From the NCBI RefSeq assembly GCF_001668615.1, contig NZ_LZMC01000056.1, positions 62,001 through 126,000 on the forward strand: 64,000 bases of DNA. Reading direction: 5' to 3'. The notes beneath the pieces are model-generated. The model was not told where the DNA came from and searched no databases. It worked only from the letters and a program-made list of their open reading frames with translations. The first letter of the stretch is position 1, and every line of letters begins with the position of its first letter. The DNA comes from Mycobacterium sp. 1274761.0. GTDB taxonomy: Bacteria > Actinomycetota > Actinomycetes > Mycobacteriales > Mycobacteriaceae. This document shows positions 8,108 to 16,825 of this stretch, piece by piece. The translations under genes were made by a program, and so were the position numbers.

Positions 8108-9193
8108 GTGACCGCACAGAAGATGCCGCCCGCCAAACTCGTCCGGATCGTCGAACGTGCCCGCCATGTGCTGGGTCGCGTTAATCAACGCAGCGTGCCG
8201 CCGGGCGCAGCGATGATGGAGATGCTGATTTGGGCCTGGCGCGTACAGGGCATCTCGGTGGCCGCCGAACTCAAAGTTGCCGACGCGCTGGCCGAGGGTC
8301 CGCTGACCGCCGACGAACTGGCTCGCCGCGTGGGGGCCAACCCCGATGCGCTCGGCCGCTTGATGCGAGCGTTGGTCAGCGAGGGCATCTTTGCCCGCCG
8401 CGGCGACCGGTTCACAATCAACGCACTGGGCGAGACCCTGCGGTCCGACGCGTCGGTGTCGATGGCGGGCATGGCCCGCATGGTCGGGCACCCCGCATAC
8501 CGCGAGCACTGGAGCGGACTGCTCGACGCCGTCAAGACCGGCGACGCTTATGTGCCCAAGCTGCGCGGCATGAGCATTTGGGATTTCATGTCTGAAACCC
8601 CTGAACTGGCAGCCGTCTTCAACGATGCGATGACCAGCGTGTCGGAGTTCGCAATCGACCCGGTAGTCGCGGCCTACGACTTCACGCCATTCCAGACGGT
8701 GATCGACGTCGGCGGCGGCCACGGCAGACTGCTGGCGGCGATCCTAGGGGCGACACCAGGCGCACGTGGTGTGCTCTACGATCTGCCCTCGGTCATCGAG
8801 GGCGCCCCAGAGTTGTTGCAGCGGTATGGCGTTGCCGACCGCGTGCGAATCGAGGGCGGGTCGTTCTTCGATGCGGTACCCGAAGGCGGCGATGCCTACG
8901 TGCTCAAGAACATCATCCACGACTGGCCCGACGCGGAAGCGACGACGATCCTCGGCAACATCCGCAAGGTCGCGCGGCCGGGTACCACACTTCTGTTGGT
9001 GGAGTTCGTGATCCCAGACCACGACCGCGCGTTCATCGGCAAGTGGGCCGATATGGAGATGCTGGTTCAGCTCGCGGCCCGGGAACGCAACGCCGACGAA
9101 TACCGAAAGCTCTACGAGCAAGCCGGTTTCCAGTTGACGCGGATCGTGCCCACTGCAGGCCCGATCAGCCTCGTCGAGGGCAGGGCGGTCTAG
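8108..9193 (+). CDS. SAM-dependent O-methyltransferase (plant-type, AdoMet_MTase_2)
   Basis: The 361-residue protein has an N-terminal winged-helix dimerisation domain (about 40-115, with VADALAEGPLTADELA) and a Rossmann methyltransferase domain with the SAM loop VIDVGGGHGRLLA. The general-base His is in KNIIHDWPDAEA. Family members methylate hydroxyl groups on phenolic or polyketide-like substrates. GTG 8108 starts nine bases after the htdX stop, so it belongs to the fabG4-htdX operon. I do not recall an equivalent at this position in H37Rv, so it is probably lineage-specific. Its TAG stop lies in a CTAG shared with the convergent TetR gene. Confidence 0.85.
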   Translation: MTAQKMPPAKLVRIVERARHVLGRVNQRSVPPGAAMMEMLIWAWRVQGISVAAELKVADALAEGPLTADELARRVGANPDALGRLMRALVSEGIFARRGDRFTINALGETLRSDASVSMAGMARMVGHPAYREHWSGLLDAVKTGDAYVPKLRGMSIWDFMSETPELAAVFNDAMTSVSEFAIDPVVAAYDFTPFQTVIDVGGGHGRLLAAILGATPGARGVLYDLPSVIEGAPELLQRYGVADRVRIEGGSFFDAVPEGGDAYVLKNIIHDWPDAEATTILGNIRKVARPGTTLLLVEFVIPDHDRAFIGKWADMEMLVQLAARERNADEYRKLYEQAGFQLTRIVPTAGPISLVEGRAV

Positions 9194-9819
9194 CCGCCGC
9201 TCGCCGTCGCGGCGTGGGCGTCCTTATCGGCCGGAGTGCCCTTGAGGCCGCGCCAGAACAGGTTGATCATCAGTTCGGCGGCCTCGTCGACGTCGGCGTC
9301 ACCGGTGCTGACTTGATTGGCAACCGCTTCCCCCGCACCGACGAGTGCCACGGCCATCATGTTGAAATCCGCGTCGGGCCCGGGATTGCGGGTGCCCGAT
9401 TGCAGCAGCCGCGCCACCAGATCGATGATGCGCTCGCGGCCGGCCCGCACCGTGTGCGCGAAGGCTTGGGAGCTGGTCGCCTGGGTGTACAGCACGATCC
9501 ATGAGGCACGGTTGGTGTCGATGTAGTTCAGAAACGACCGCACCGCGTTGCGCAACAGGTCTTTCGGGCTCTGGCTGAAGTCGATCTCGCCGCGCACCGT
9601 CTCGACGAAGCGGCCGAGTTCACGATCGAGGCACGCGCCGAACAACTCTTCCTTAGAGCCGTAGTAGAGATAGAGCATCGGCTTGGAGATCTCAGCCTGC
9701 GCGGCGATGGCGTCCATCGACGTCTCGTGATAGCCGTTGACGGAGAACATCTGCACCGCTGCGTCCAGCATTTGCTGCTCGCGGACGGCACGCGGCAGTC
9801 GTTTGGTACCACCTGCCAT
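9190..9819 (-). CDS. TetR-family transcriptional regulator (Rv0238-like)
   Basis: The 209-residue protein has a TetR helix-turn-helix (about 10-55, QMLDAAVQMFSVNGYHETSMDAIAAQAEIS) and a helical ligand domain of about 150 residues. Position beside lpqI and the fabG4-htdX genes matches Rv0238. Its ATG overlaps a palindrome, TTACTC-AA-GGGTAA at 9819-9832, which is nearly the same as the palindrome in the fadA2/fabG4 spacer. This suggests a leaderless or short-leader transcript, autoregulation and control of the fatty-acid genes. The ligand is likely an acyl-CoA or fatty acid, by inference only. Confidence 0.88.
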   Translation of the reverse strand: MAGGTKRLPRAVREQQMLDAAVQMFSVNGYHETSMDAIAAQAEISKPMLYLYYGSKEELFGACLDRELGRFVETVRGEIDFSQSPKDLLRNAVRSFLNYIDTNRASWIVLYTQATSSQAFAHTVRAGRERIIDLVARLLQSGTRNPGPDADFNMMAVALVGAGEAVANQVSTGDADVDEAAELMINLFWRGLKGTPADKDAHAATASGG

Positions 9820-9832
9820 TACTCAAGGGTAA
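9819..9832. promoter_or_regulatory. autoregulatory operator candidate for the TetR gene
   Basis: TTACTC-AA-GGGTAA has the same 6-2-6 spacing as the fadA2/fabG4 palindrome and one mismatch between arms. It overlaps the first base of the TetR start codon and lies 58 bases upstream of the divergent amidohydrolase gene. Confidence 0.55.
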
Positions 9833-9889
9833 CGTCGGCGACGGCATCTTGGAGTTCACCCCGCCTTGTGCTGACCGAGGAGCGCTCGT

Positions 9890-11056
9890 ATGCCGGTTGC
9901 TGACGTCTTCGACGGCGTCGAGCGTGAGGTGCCTGAGGCGCTGGCCCAGCACCTGCGCGACGTGCAACTGGTGGACCATCATGTGCACGGCGCATTCGGC
10001 AAACCGATCGATCGGGCCGCGTTCGAGGCGTCGCTGAACGAGGGGTCGACGGATCCGGTGCCGACCTTCATGACGATGTTCGACTCGCCGCTCGGCCTGG
10101 CGATCCGGCGGTGGTGCGCACCGGTTCTGGACCTGCCCCCGTATGCACCCGCCGACGAGTACTGGGCGCGGCGCAGCAAGGTGGCGCCCGACGAATTGAC
10201 CTCCGCGATGCTGACGCGCGCCGGGGTCGCGCGCTGGGTGGTGGACACCGGCTTCCGGGGTGACCTGCTCACCACCCCCGCGCAGCTCGCCACGCTCAGC
10301 GGAACGCCGGCGTCGTCGGTCCTGCGCCTGGAACGACTCACCGAGGGACTCCTCGAGACCGGCACCGCTCCCGACGATTTCCCGGTGGTCTTTCGCGCGG
10401 CCCTTCAGGCTGCGGCGGAGTCGGCCGACGTCGTCGGCGCCAAGACCATCGCGGCCTACCGGACGAGCTTCGACATCGACTGGTCGCGACCGACCGATGC
10501 CGCCGTCGCCGATCACGCCCGGTCCCTGGCCGCGCGGGGCGGCGAGCTAAGGGTCGACAGCCCGGTCCTGATCGCCTTCGGTGTGCACGAGGCCGCCGAG
10601 CTGGGGTTGCCGATCCAGGTGCATGTCGGATTCGGCGACCGCGAAATGGATCTCCACCGGACCGACCCGTTGCTGTTGCTGCCGCTGCTGCGCGGCATGG
10701 CGCCCGTGCAGTTGCTGCTGCTGCACTGTTACCCGTTCCACCGGCAGGCCGGCTACCTGGCGCAGGCGTTCGATCACGTGAACTTCGATGTGGGACTTGC
10801 CATCAACCATCTCGGCAGCCGGTCCACCGCGCTGGTCGGCGAAGCGCTGGACACCGCGCCGTTCGCCAAGCATTTGTATTCGTCGGACGCGTTCGGGCTG
10901 CCCGAACTGCACCTGCTGGGTGCCGTGCTGTGGCGCCGCGCAATGGGTTTAGTGCTCGGCGAGTGGGTGCGGCGGGGCGAGTGCGGCGAACGCGACGCCA
11001 TCGCGATCGTCGACATGATCGGCGTGCGCAACGCCACGCGGGTCTACAGGTTGTGA
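9890..11056 (+). CDS. amidohydrolase-superfamily (amidohydrolase 2) protein
   Basis: The 388-residue TIM-barrel protein shows the metal-site motif LVDHHVHG near residue 30, then QVHVGFGD, LLHCYPFH and YSSDAFG, consistent with a mononuclear or binuclear amidohydrolase of the FluG/glutamine-synthetase-associated type. These enzymes hydrolyse or decarboxylate small molecules; the substrate cannot be read from the sequence. ATG 9890 has GAGGAG about eight bases upstream. It is divergent from the TetR gene by 70 bases, so it could be another target of that regulator. I do not recall a counterpart at this position in H37Rv. Confidence 0.75.
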   Translation: MPVADVFDGVEREVPEALAQHLRDVQLVDHHVHGAFGKPIDRAAFEASLNEGSTDPVPTFMTMFDSPLGLAIRRWCAPVLDLPPYAPADEYWARRSKVAPDELTSAMLTRAGVARWVVDTGFRGDLLTTPAQLATLSGTPASSVLRLERLTEGLLETGTAPDDFPVVFRAALQAAAESADVVGAKTIAAYRTSFDIDWSRPTDAAVADHARSLAARGGELRVDSPVLIAFGVHEAAELGLPIQVHVGFGDREMDLHRTDPLLLLPLLRGMAPVQLLLLHCYPFHRQAGYLAQAFDHVNFDVGLAINHLGSRSTALVGEALDTAPFAKHLYSSDAFGLPELHLLGAVLWRRAMGLVLGEWVRRGECGERDAIAIVDMIGVRNATRVYRL

Positions 11057-11066
11057 CGAGCGCCGG

Positions 11067-12200
11067 TCAACACTTCGGGTTGGGTCCTTTCTGCGCCGCC
11101 ACCCGCAGCACGGCTTCGTCGACCCGCGCCTGCCTCAAATCGCCTGCCTCGACTGCCCTTTGGAGCCCATCCAACACGGCGGGCACCTCGTCGGTGGTCA
11201 CCCACAGCGCGACGTCGGCCCCGGCCTGCAGCGCGCGCAGCACCGCGTCGGCGACGCCGTAGCGCTGGTTGATAGCGCCCATGCTGGACAGGTCGTCGCT
11301 GAATACCAGGCCGCTGAACGGCGGGCCACCGTACTTGCCGGAGCGCAGCAGGTCATAGGCGGCCGGGCTGAGGCTGGCAGGGGTGTCGCCGGTCAGGCCG
11401 GGCACCTCCATGTGGCCGACCATGACGGCGACGGGCGCCTGCGTCGTCAACGTCCGGTACGGCACCAGATCATTGGCCTGCAGATCGGCCAGCGGCGGAG
11501 TCACGACACCGCCCTTGTGGGAGTCGCCCGAGGCGTGCCCGTGCCCGGGGAAATGCTTGAGCACCGGCAGCACCCCCGCGTCACGCAGGCCCTGGGCGTA
11601 CGCACCCGCGAACTCGACGACCTGCGCTGGGTCCGAACCGAAGGACCGGTCGCCGATCACCTCGTCGTCGGTTTCGGTGGTGGTATCGACGACCGGGGCG
11701 AAGTCGATCGTGACGCCGAGGCCCCGCATGGCCTGGCCGCGCTGGAACGCGATGGTGCGGACCTCCTCGGGCGTCTTGGTCTGCGCGAGCACACGGGGCG
11801 ACGGCTGCTGCCCGATCAGGTCGGAGAGGCGCGATACCCGGCCGCCTTCCTCGTCGACGCTGACCGCCAGCGGCAGCGGGGTCGCGGAGGCGACGATGCC
11901 ACCCAGCGGCGGACCCATCATCGACAGATCGGTCCAGCTGCCGATCATGATGCCGCCGACGTGGTGGTTCTCGACGACGGCGCGGGCGTCGTCGGCTCCG
12001 GTGACGCCGACCATCAACAGCTGGGCCAGCTTGTCGTGAAGCGACATCGTCGCCAGCACGTCGCCGCAGGCGGGCGGTGCCGGCGTGGCCGGTGGCGGGC
12101 TTGCAGACGGCGACGCGGCGGGCTTCTCGGCGGGGTGCGAGCAGGCCAGCAGCAAGCCGGTCAGAGCCGCGAGCGTACCGAGGACACGGGGCAGGGGCAT
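11067..12200 (-). CDS. lpqI: lipoprotein beta-N-acetylglucosaminidase, glycoside hydrolase family 3 (NagZ-like)
   Basis: The 377-residue product has a lipoprotein signal (GLLLACSHP, lipobox LLAC) and a family 3 glycosidase domain. KHFPGHGHASGDSHKG contains the His/Asp acid-base loop typical of NagZ, and the nucleophile is the Asp in FSDDLSSMG. It removes GlcNAc from muropeptides during cell-wall recycling. Length and position match LpqI (Rv0237, 388 residues). The Pro/Ala-rich segment after the lipid-modified Cys is a flexible tether. It is convergent with the amidohydrolase gene with only ten bases between stops. Confidence 0.93.
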   Translation of the reverse strand: MPLPRVLGTLAALTGLLLACSHPAEKPAASPSASPPPATPAPPACGDVLATMSLHDKLAQLLMVGVTGADDARAVVENHHVGGIMIGSWTDLSMMGPPLGGIVASATPLPLAVSVDEEGGRVSRLSDLIGQQPSPRVLAQTKTPEEVRTIAFQRGQAMRGLGVTIDFAPVVDTTTETDDEVIGDRSFGSDPAQVVEFAGAYAQGLRDAGVLPVLKHFPGHGHASGDSHKGGVVTPPLADLQANDLVPYRTLTTQAPVAVMVGHMEVPGLTGDTPASLSPAAYDLLRSGKYGGPPFSGLVFSDDLSSMGAINQRYGVADAVLRALQAGADVALWVTTDEVPAVLDGLQRAVEAGDLRQARVDEAVLRVAAQKGPNPKC

Positions 12201-12282
12201 GGGGTCATGCTGTCATGACGCGACCGGCCCCCGGCGCGGTGCTCGATCAGCGGTCATAGAGTCCCGTGTTAGTTTGGGCCGC

Positions 12283-12456
12283 ATGGACCGGTTTCTGGTG
12301 CCCGCTGCGGCAAGCATCGTTGTCGGCCTACTGCTGGGTGCGGCCGCCGTCTTTGGAATCACGCTAATGGTGCAGCAGGACACCAAGCCGCCGGTGCAGG
12401 CTGGCGATCCGGCGTCGGCCGTGCTGAACCGTGTCGAGTACGGCGACCGTAGCTAA
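12283..12456 (+). CDS. DUF2613 small membrane protein (Rv0236A-like)
   Basis: The 57-residue protein consists of a short N terminus, one hydrophobic segment (PAAASIVVGLLLGAAAVFGI) and a polar tail rich in Asp, Pro and Val. Size and position just before aftD match the DUF2613 protein Rv0236A. A TAGTTT -10-like hexamer lies about ten bases upstream of the ATG, suggesting a near-leaderless message. The last 26 bases overlap the start of aftD, so it is probably co-expressed with the arabinosyltransferase. Its function is unknown; a partner role for AftD is conjecture from the arrangement. Confidence 0.85.
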   Translation: MDRFLVPAAASIVVGLLLGAAAVFGITLMVQQDTKPPVQAGDPASAVLNRVEYGDRS

Positions 12457-15400
12457 GTCCCGGGTCGTCCCCCTTTCCCGCCGCTGGTTCTGGCTGGTCG
12501 CGGCGGTATCGCTGGCTCTGACGTTCGCCCAGTCGCCGGGCAGGATCTCACCCGACACCAAGCTCGACCTCACCGCCAACCCGCTGCGGTTCCTCGCGCG
12601 GGCGCTCACCCTGTGGAACAGTGAACTGCCGTTCGGGCAGGCGCAGAACCAGGCCTACGGCTACCTGTTCCCGCACGGCGCCTTCTTTCTGCTCGGCGAC
12701 GTCGTCGGGTTGCCCGGCTGGGTGACCCAGCGGCTGTGGTGGGCGCTATTGCTCACGGCGGGCTTCTGGGGTCTGCTGCGGCTGGCCGAGGCTTTGGGTA
12801 TCGGCTCGCCGGGTTCGCGAGTGATCGCCGCCACGGCGTTCGCGCTGTCGCCGCGGGTGCTGACCACCATCGGGGCCATCTCGTCGGAGACCCTGCCGAT
12901 GATGCTGGCGCCCTGGGTACTGCTGCCCGTCGTGATGGCTTTGCGGGGGACCGCGGACGCGAGGAGCGAAAAGGACACCGCGCACGCGAGGAGCGAAAAG
13001 AGCACAGCTCCCCTGCGGGTCCTGGCGGCACGCTCGGCGCTCGCGCTGGCGCTGATGGGTGCGGTCAACGCCGTCGCCACCCTCACCGGCTGTCTACCCG
13101 CGCTGATCTGGTGGGCCTGCCACCGGCCCAACCGGCTGTGGCTACGGTTCACGGCGTGGTGGGCCGGGTGCGCGGTGCTGGCCGTCGCGTGGTGGGTGGT
13201 GGGGCTGGTCATGCTCGGCCGGATCAGCCCGCCGTTCCTCGATTTCATCGAATCCTCCGGCGTCACAACGCAATGGACGTCGCTCACCGAACTGTTGCGC
13301 GGCACGGACAGCTGGACCCCGTTCGTCGCGCCGAATGCCACCGCGGGCGCCTCACTGGTCACGGGGACCGTGGCGGTGCTGGCCACCACGATCGTCGCCG
13401 CGGCGGGGCTGGCAGGGCTCGCAATGCGGACCATGCCCGCGCGCGGCCGGCTGGTGACGATCCTGCTGATCGGCGTCGCTGCGCTGGCCGCCGGTTACTC
13501 GGGCGGTTTCGGATCGCCTCTGGCGCATGCGGTTCAGGCGTTCCTGGACGCCGATGGGACGCCGCTGCGCAACGTACACAAACTCGAGCCGTTGATCCGG
13601 CTGCCCTTGGTGCTAGGCCTCGCCCATCTGCTCGGCCGCATCCCGCTGCCAGGAAGCGTGCCGCGGCGCGAATGGGTGCACGCGTTCGCGCACCCCGAGA
13701 ACAACAAACGGGTCGCCGTCGGGATCGTCGTGCTGTTCGCGCTGGCGGCCGGTTCGTCGCTGGCCTGGACCGGTCGGCTCACCCCGCCTGGCACCTTTGA
13801 GGCGATCCCGCCGTACTGGCGCCAGACGGCGGCATGGCTCGACGAGCACAACACCGGCTCTCCGCCAGGACGTGTGCTCGTCGCGCCGGGCGCGCCGTTC
13901 GCCACGCAAACGTGGGGCACCAGCCACGACGAGCCTCTTCAGGTGCTGGGCGCCAGCCCGTGGGGTGTGCGTGACTCGATCCCGCTCACACCACCGCAGA
14001 CCATCCGCGCGCTGGACTCGGTGCAGCGGTTGTTCGCCGCCGGCCGCCCATCGGCAGGTCTTGCGGAAACCCTTGCCAGGCAAGGGATTTCCTATGTTGT
14101 GGTGCGCAACGATCTGGACCCGGAGACGTCGCGGTCGGCGCGGCCCGTGCTGGTGCACCGCGCGATCGACGGCTCACCCGGGCTGACGAAGGTCGCCGAG
14201 TTCGGCGACCGGGTCGGACCGGGCACGCTCGCGGGATTCATCACCGACAGCGGCCTGCGACCGAAGTACCCGGCCGTGGAGATCTACCGCGTCGCGGACG
14301 TGAGGAGCGAAAAAGGCGTCGCGGACGTGAGGAGCGAAAAAGGCGTCGCGGACGTGAGGAGCGAAAAAGGCGCCGCGGACGTGAGGAGCCAACCCGGCGC
14401 ACCGTACCTGACCGACACCGACGCGATGGTCCGCGTCGACGGCGGGCCCGAGGCGCTGCTGCGTCTCGACGAGCGACGCAGGCTGCTCGGTCAGCCGCCG
14501 CTGGGACCGATGCTGTTGACCGCCGACGCGCAGCGTGCCGGGCTAGCGGCACCAGTAGTCACCGTCACCGACACCCCGCTGGCGCGCGAAACCGACTACG
14601 GCCGTGTCGACGACCACTCCTCGGCGATCCGCGCCCACGGCGACACGCGGCACACCTTCAACCGGGTGCCCGACTATCCCGCGGGTGACAGCCGAATGGT
14701 CTACGGCGACTGGGCCGGTGGCCGGATCACCGTGTCGAGTTCGGCGGCCGACTCCACCGCGCTGCCCAATGTCGCGCCCGCGACCGGGCCGACGGCGGCC
14801 ATCGACAGCGATACGTCCACCAGCTGGGTGTCCAACGCGCTGCAGTCCGCAGTCGGTCAGTGGCTGCAGGTCGATTTCGACCATCCGGTCACCAACGCGA
14901 CGATCACCGTAACCCCGAGCGCGACGGCCGTCGGCGCACAGGTTCGCCGTATCGAGATCTCCACCGTCAACGGCACCAGCACCTTGCGTTTCGACCAGCC
15001 CGGAAAGCCGATCACGGCAGCGCTGCCCTACGGCGAGACGCCGTGGGTGCGCATCACCGCGGCGGGCACCGACGACGGCTCCCCCGGCGTGCAGTTCGGC
15101 ATCACCGACTTCAGCGTCACACAGTACGACGCCTCCGGCTACGCCCATCCGATCGCGCTGCGCCATACCGTCACCGTGCCCGCACCCCCACCGAATTCTG
15201 CTGTCGCGCAGTGGGATCTGGGCTCGGAACTGCTGGGCCGGTCCGGTTGCGCCGAGGGTCCCGACGCCGTGCACTGCGCAGCGACTATGGCGCTGGCACC
15301 CGAAGAGCCGGTGAACCTCAGCCGGACGCTGACGGTCCCCGAACCGATCGCGGTGACGCCGACGGTGTGGGTGCGACCACGTCAGGGTCCCGCCCTCGCC

Positions 15401-16825
15401 GACCTGATAGCCCAGCCTGGAACAGGCAGGGCGACAGGCGATTCCGACCCCGTCGACGTGCTCGGCTCGGCCTACGCGGCCGCCGACGGTGATCCGCGCA
15501 CCGCGTGGACGGCACCGCAGCGGGTCGTGCAGTTCCGTACGCCACCCACCTTGACGCTGAAGCTGCCGTCGGCCCGCGAGGTCAGCGCGCTGCGGCTGAC
15601 ACCGAGTTCGTCGACGCTGCCGGCCCATCCGACAATGGTGGGCATCGACCTCGGCGACGGTCCGCAGGTGCGCCGGGTGGGCGACGACGGACCACAGACG
15701 CTCCCGTTGCGGGCGAAGGTCACCGACACGGTCACCGTGTCGATCCTTGATTGGGACGATGTGATCGACCGCACCGCATTGGGTTTCGATCAGCTCAAGC
15801 CCCCGGGTCTGGCGGAGATCACCGCTCTCGACGCGCAGGGCCACCCGATTGCCGCGGCCGACGCCGCCCGCAACAGCACGCGGGCGGTGAGGCTGCCGTG
15901 CGGCAAGGGGCCGATCATCGCTGTCGCGGGCCAGTTCGTCCAGACGTCGGTTGACACCACCGTGGGGGCACTGCTGACCGGTGACCCGATCGAGGCGAAG
16001 CCATGCCAGCAGGGCCCTGTCGCGCTGCCCGCGGGCCAGCAGGAGCTGCTCATCAGTCCCGGAGCGGCGTTCGTGGTCGACGGTGTGCAGCTCGTGGGGC
16101 CGCTGGGACGCGAATTGCGCAGCGCCCCAGTCAGTCCCGTGCACGCGGCGACGTGGAGCAACGACCGTCGAAAAGTGGACATACCGGCGGCGCAGGTGTC
16201 ACGAGTGCTAGTGGTGCCCGAAAGCCTCAACCCGGGCTGGACCGCCCGCGCCGAAGACGGCACGGCGCTGACGCCGGTCACCGTGAACGGCTGGCAGCAG
16301 GGCTGGGTCGTGCCCGCGGGCGCGTCGGGACCGATCACGTTGTCCTTCGGCGCCAACGCCGTCTACCGCGCGGGCATCATCGGCGGCCTGGCGCTGCTGC
16401 CGGTCCTGCTGCTGCTGGCGTTGGTGCCAGTGCGGCGCGAACCGCCGGCCGCCGAGCCATCACGTCCGTGGCAACCAGGCACGGTGGCGGCGGCCCTCGC
16501 GGTTCTCGCGGTCGGCGCGGTGATCTCGGGCATCGCCGGTGTCGCCGTGATGGGCGCCGCGCTCGGCGCCGGCTACCTGCTGCGCAACCGAACCCGGCTT
16601 TCCAACGCCGTCGCCGTCGGCGCCAGCGCGGCCGGCCTGATCCTCGCCGGCGCCGTCTTGTCGCAGAACCCGTGGCGGTCGGTGGACGGTTACGCCGGAC
16701 ACTCACCGATCGTGCAACTGCTTGCCCTGATCTCAGTTGCCGCACTAACAGCGTCGGTAGCATCGCCCGCGTGCCGCCACTCAACACCGTCCGCGGAACA
16801 ATCGACACCGCCGACCTCGGGATGA
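12431..16825 (+). CDS. aftD: alpha-(1->3)-arabinofuranosyltransferase AftD
   Basis: The 1464-residue protein is a very large GT-C-type membrane glycosyltransferase that adds branching arabinofuranose to arabinogalactan and lipoarabinomannan outside the plasma membrane. Many transmembrane segments occupy about the first 430 residues, followed by a long periplasmic region with discoidin-like carbohydrate-binding stretches (for example IDSDTSTSWVSNALQS and ASAYAAADGDPRTAW type motifs) and C-terminal membrane segments (about 1315-1450). It is about 60 residues longer than the M. tuberculosis protein (about 1400). Two in-frame 27-nt repeat arrays, at residues of about 175-192 and 622-657, account for 54 of those residues. 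GTG 12431 overlaps the DUF2613 gene and the 3' end overlaps php. Confidence 0.95.
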   Translation: MSSTATVAKSRVVPLSRRWFWLVAAVSLALTFAQSPGRISPDTKLDLTANPLRFLARALTLWNSELPFGQAQNQAYGYLFPHGAFFLLGDVVGLPGWVTQRLWWALLLTAGFWGLLRLAEALGIGSPGSRVIAATAFALSPRVLTTIGAISSETLPMMLAPWVLLPVVMALRGTADARSEKDTAHARSEKSTAPLRVLAARSALALALMGAVNAVATLTGCLPALIWWACHRPNRLWLRFTAWWAGCAVLAVAWWVVGLVMLGRISPPFLDFIESSGVTTQWTSLTELLRGTDSWTPFVAPNATAGASLVTGTVAVLATTIVAAAGLAGLAMRTMPARGRLVTILLIGVAALAAGYSGGFGSPLAHAVQAFLDADGTPLRNVHKLEPLIRLPLVLGLAHLLGRIPLPGSVPRREWVHAFAHPENNKRVAVGIVVLFALAAGSSLAWTGRLTPPGTFEAIPPYWRQTAAWLDEHNTGSPPGRVLVAPGAPFATQTWGTSHDEPLQVLGASPWGVRDSIPLTPPQTIRALDSVQRLFAAGRPSAGLAETLARQGISYVVVRNDLDPETSRSARPVLVHRAIDGSPGLTKVAEFGDRVGPGTLAGFITDSGLRPKYPAVEIYRVADVRSEKGVADVRSEKGVADVRSEKGAADVRSQPGAPYLTDTDAMVRVDGGPEALLRLDERRRLLGQPPLGPMLLTADAQRAGLAAPVVTVTDTPLARETDYGRVDDHSSAIRAHGDTRHTFNRVPDYPAGDSRMVYGDWAGGRITVSSSAADSTALPNVAPATGPTAAIDSDTSTSWVSNALQSAVGQWLQVDFDHPVTNATITVTPSATAVGAQVRRIEISTVNGTSTLRFDQPGKPITAALPYGETPWVRITAAGTDDGSPGVQFGITDFSVTQYDASGYAHPIALRHTVTVPAPPPNSAVAQWDLGSELLGRSGCAEGPDAVHCAATMALAPEEPVNLSRTLTVPEPIAVTPTVWVRPRQGPALADLIAQPGTGRATGDSDPVDVLGSAYAAADGDPRTAWTAPQRVVQFRTPPTLTLKLPSAREVSALRLTPSSSTLPAHPTMVGIDLGDGPQVRRVGDDGPQTLPLRAKVTDTVTVSILDWDDVIDRTALGFDQLKPPGLAEITALDAQGHPIAAADAARNSTRAVRLPCGKGPIIAVAGQFVQTSVDTTVGALLTGDPIEAKPCQQGPVALPAGQQELLISPGAAFVVDGVQLVGPLGRELRSAPVSPVHAATWSNDRRKVDIPAAQVSRVLVVPESLNPGWTARAEDGTALTPVTVNGWQQGWVVPAGASGPITLSFGANAVYRAGIIGGLALLPVLLLLALVPVRREPPAAEPSRPWQPGTVAAALAVLAVGAVISGIAGVAVMGAALGAGYLLRNRTRLSNAVAVGASAAGLILAGAVLSQNPWRSVDGYAGHSPIVQLLALISVAALTASVASPACRHSTPSAEQSTPPTSG
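12953..13006 (+). repeat. two tandem copies of a 27-nt repeat inside aftD
   Basis: Copies at 12953-12979 and 12980-13006 share GCG-ACGCGAGGAGCGAAAAG and encode two nonapeptides of the ADARSEK / AHARSEK kind. They interrupt a predicted loop between membrane segments of AftD without breaking the frame. Related copies are at 14294-14400 and 34769-34795. Confidence 0.9.
14294..14400 (+). repeat. four tandem copies of the 27-nt repeat inside aftD
   Basis: Units start at 14294, 14321, 14348 and 14375. The first three are almost identical (GCGGACGTGAGGAGCGAAAA plus a seven-base tail); the fourth diverges after GAGGAGC. Each encodes ADVRSEKG plus one residue, so the array adds about 36 residues to the region outside the membrane. 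Confidence 0.92.

Noticed and set aside
14294..14400. Tandem repeats resembling a small CRISPR array
   Set aside because: Units are contiguous with no spacers, are in frame inside aftD, and no cas genes are present.
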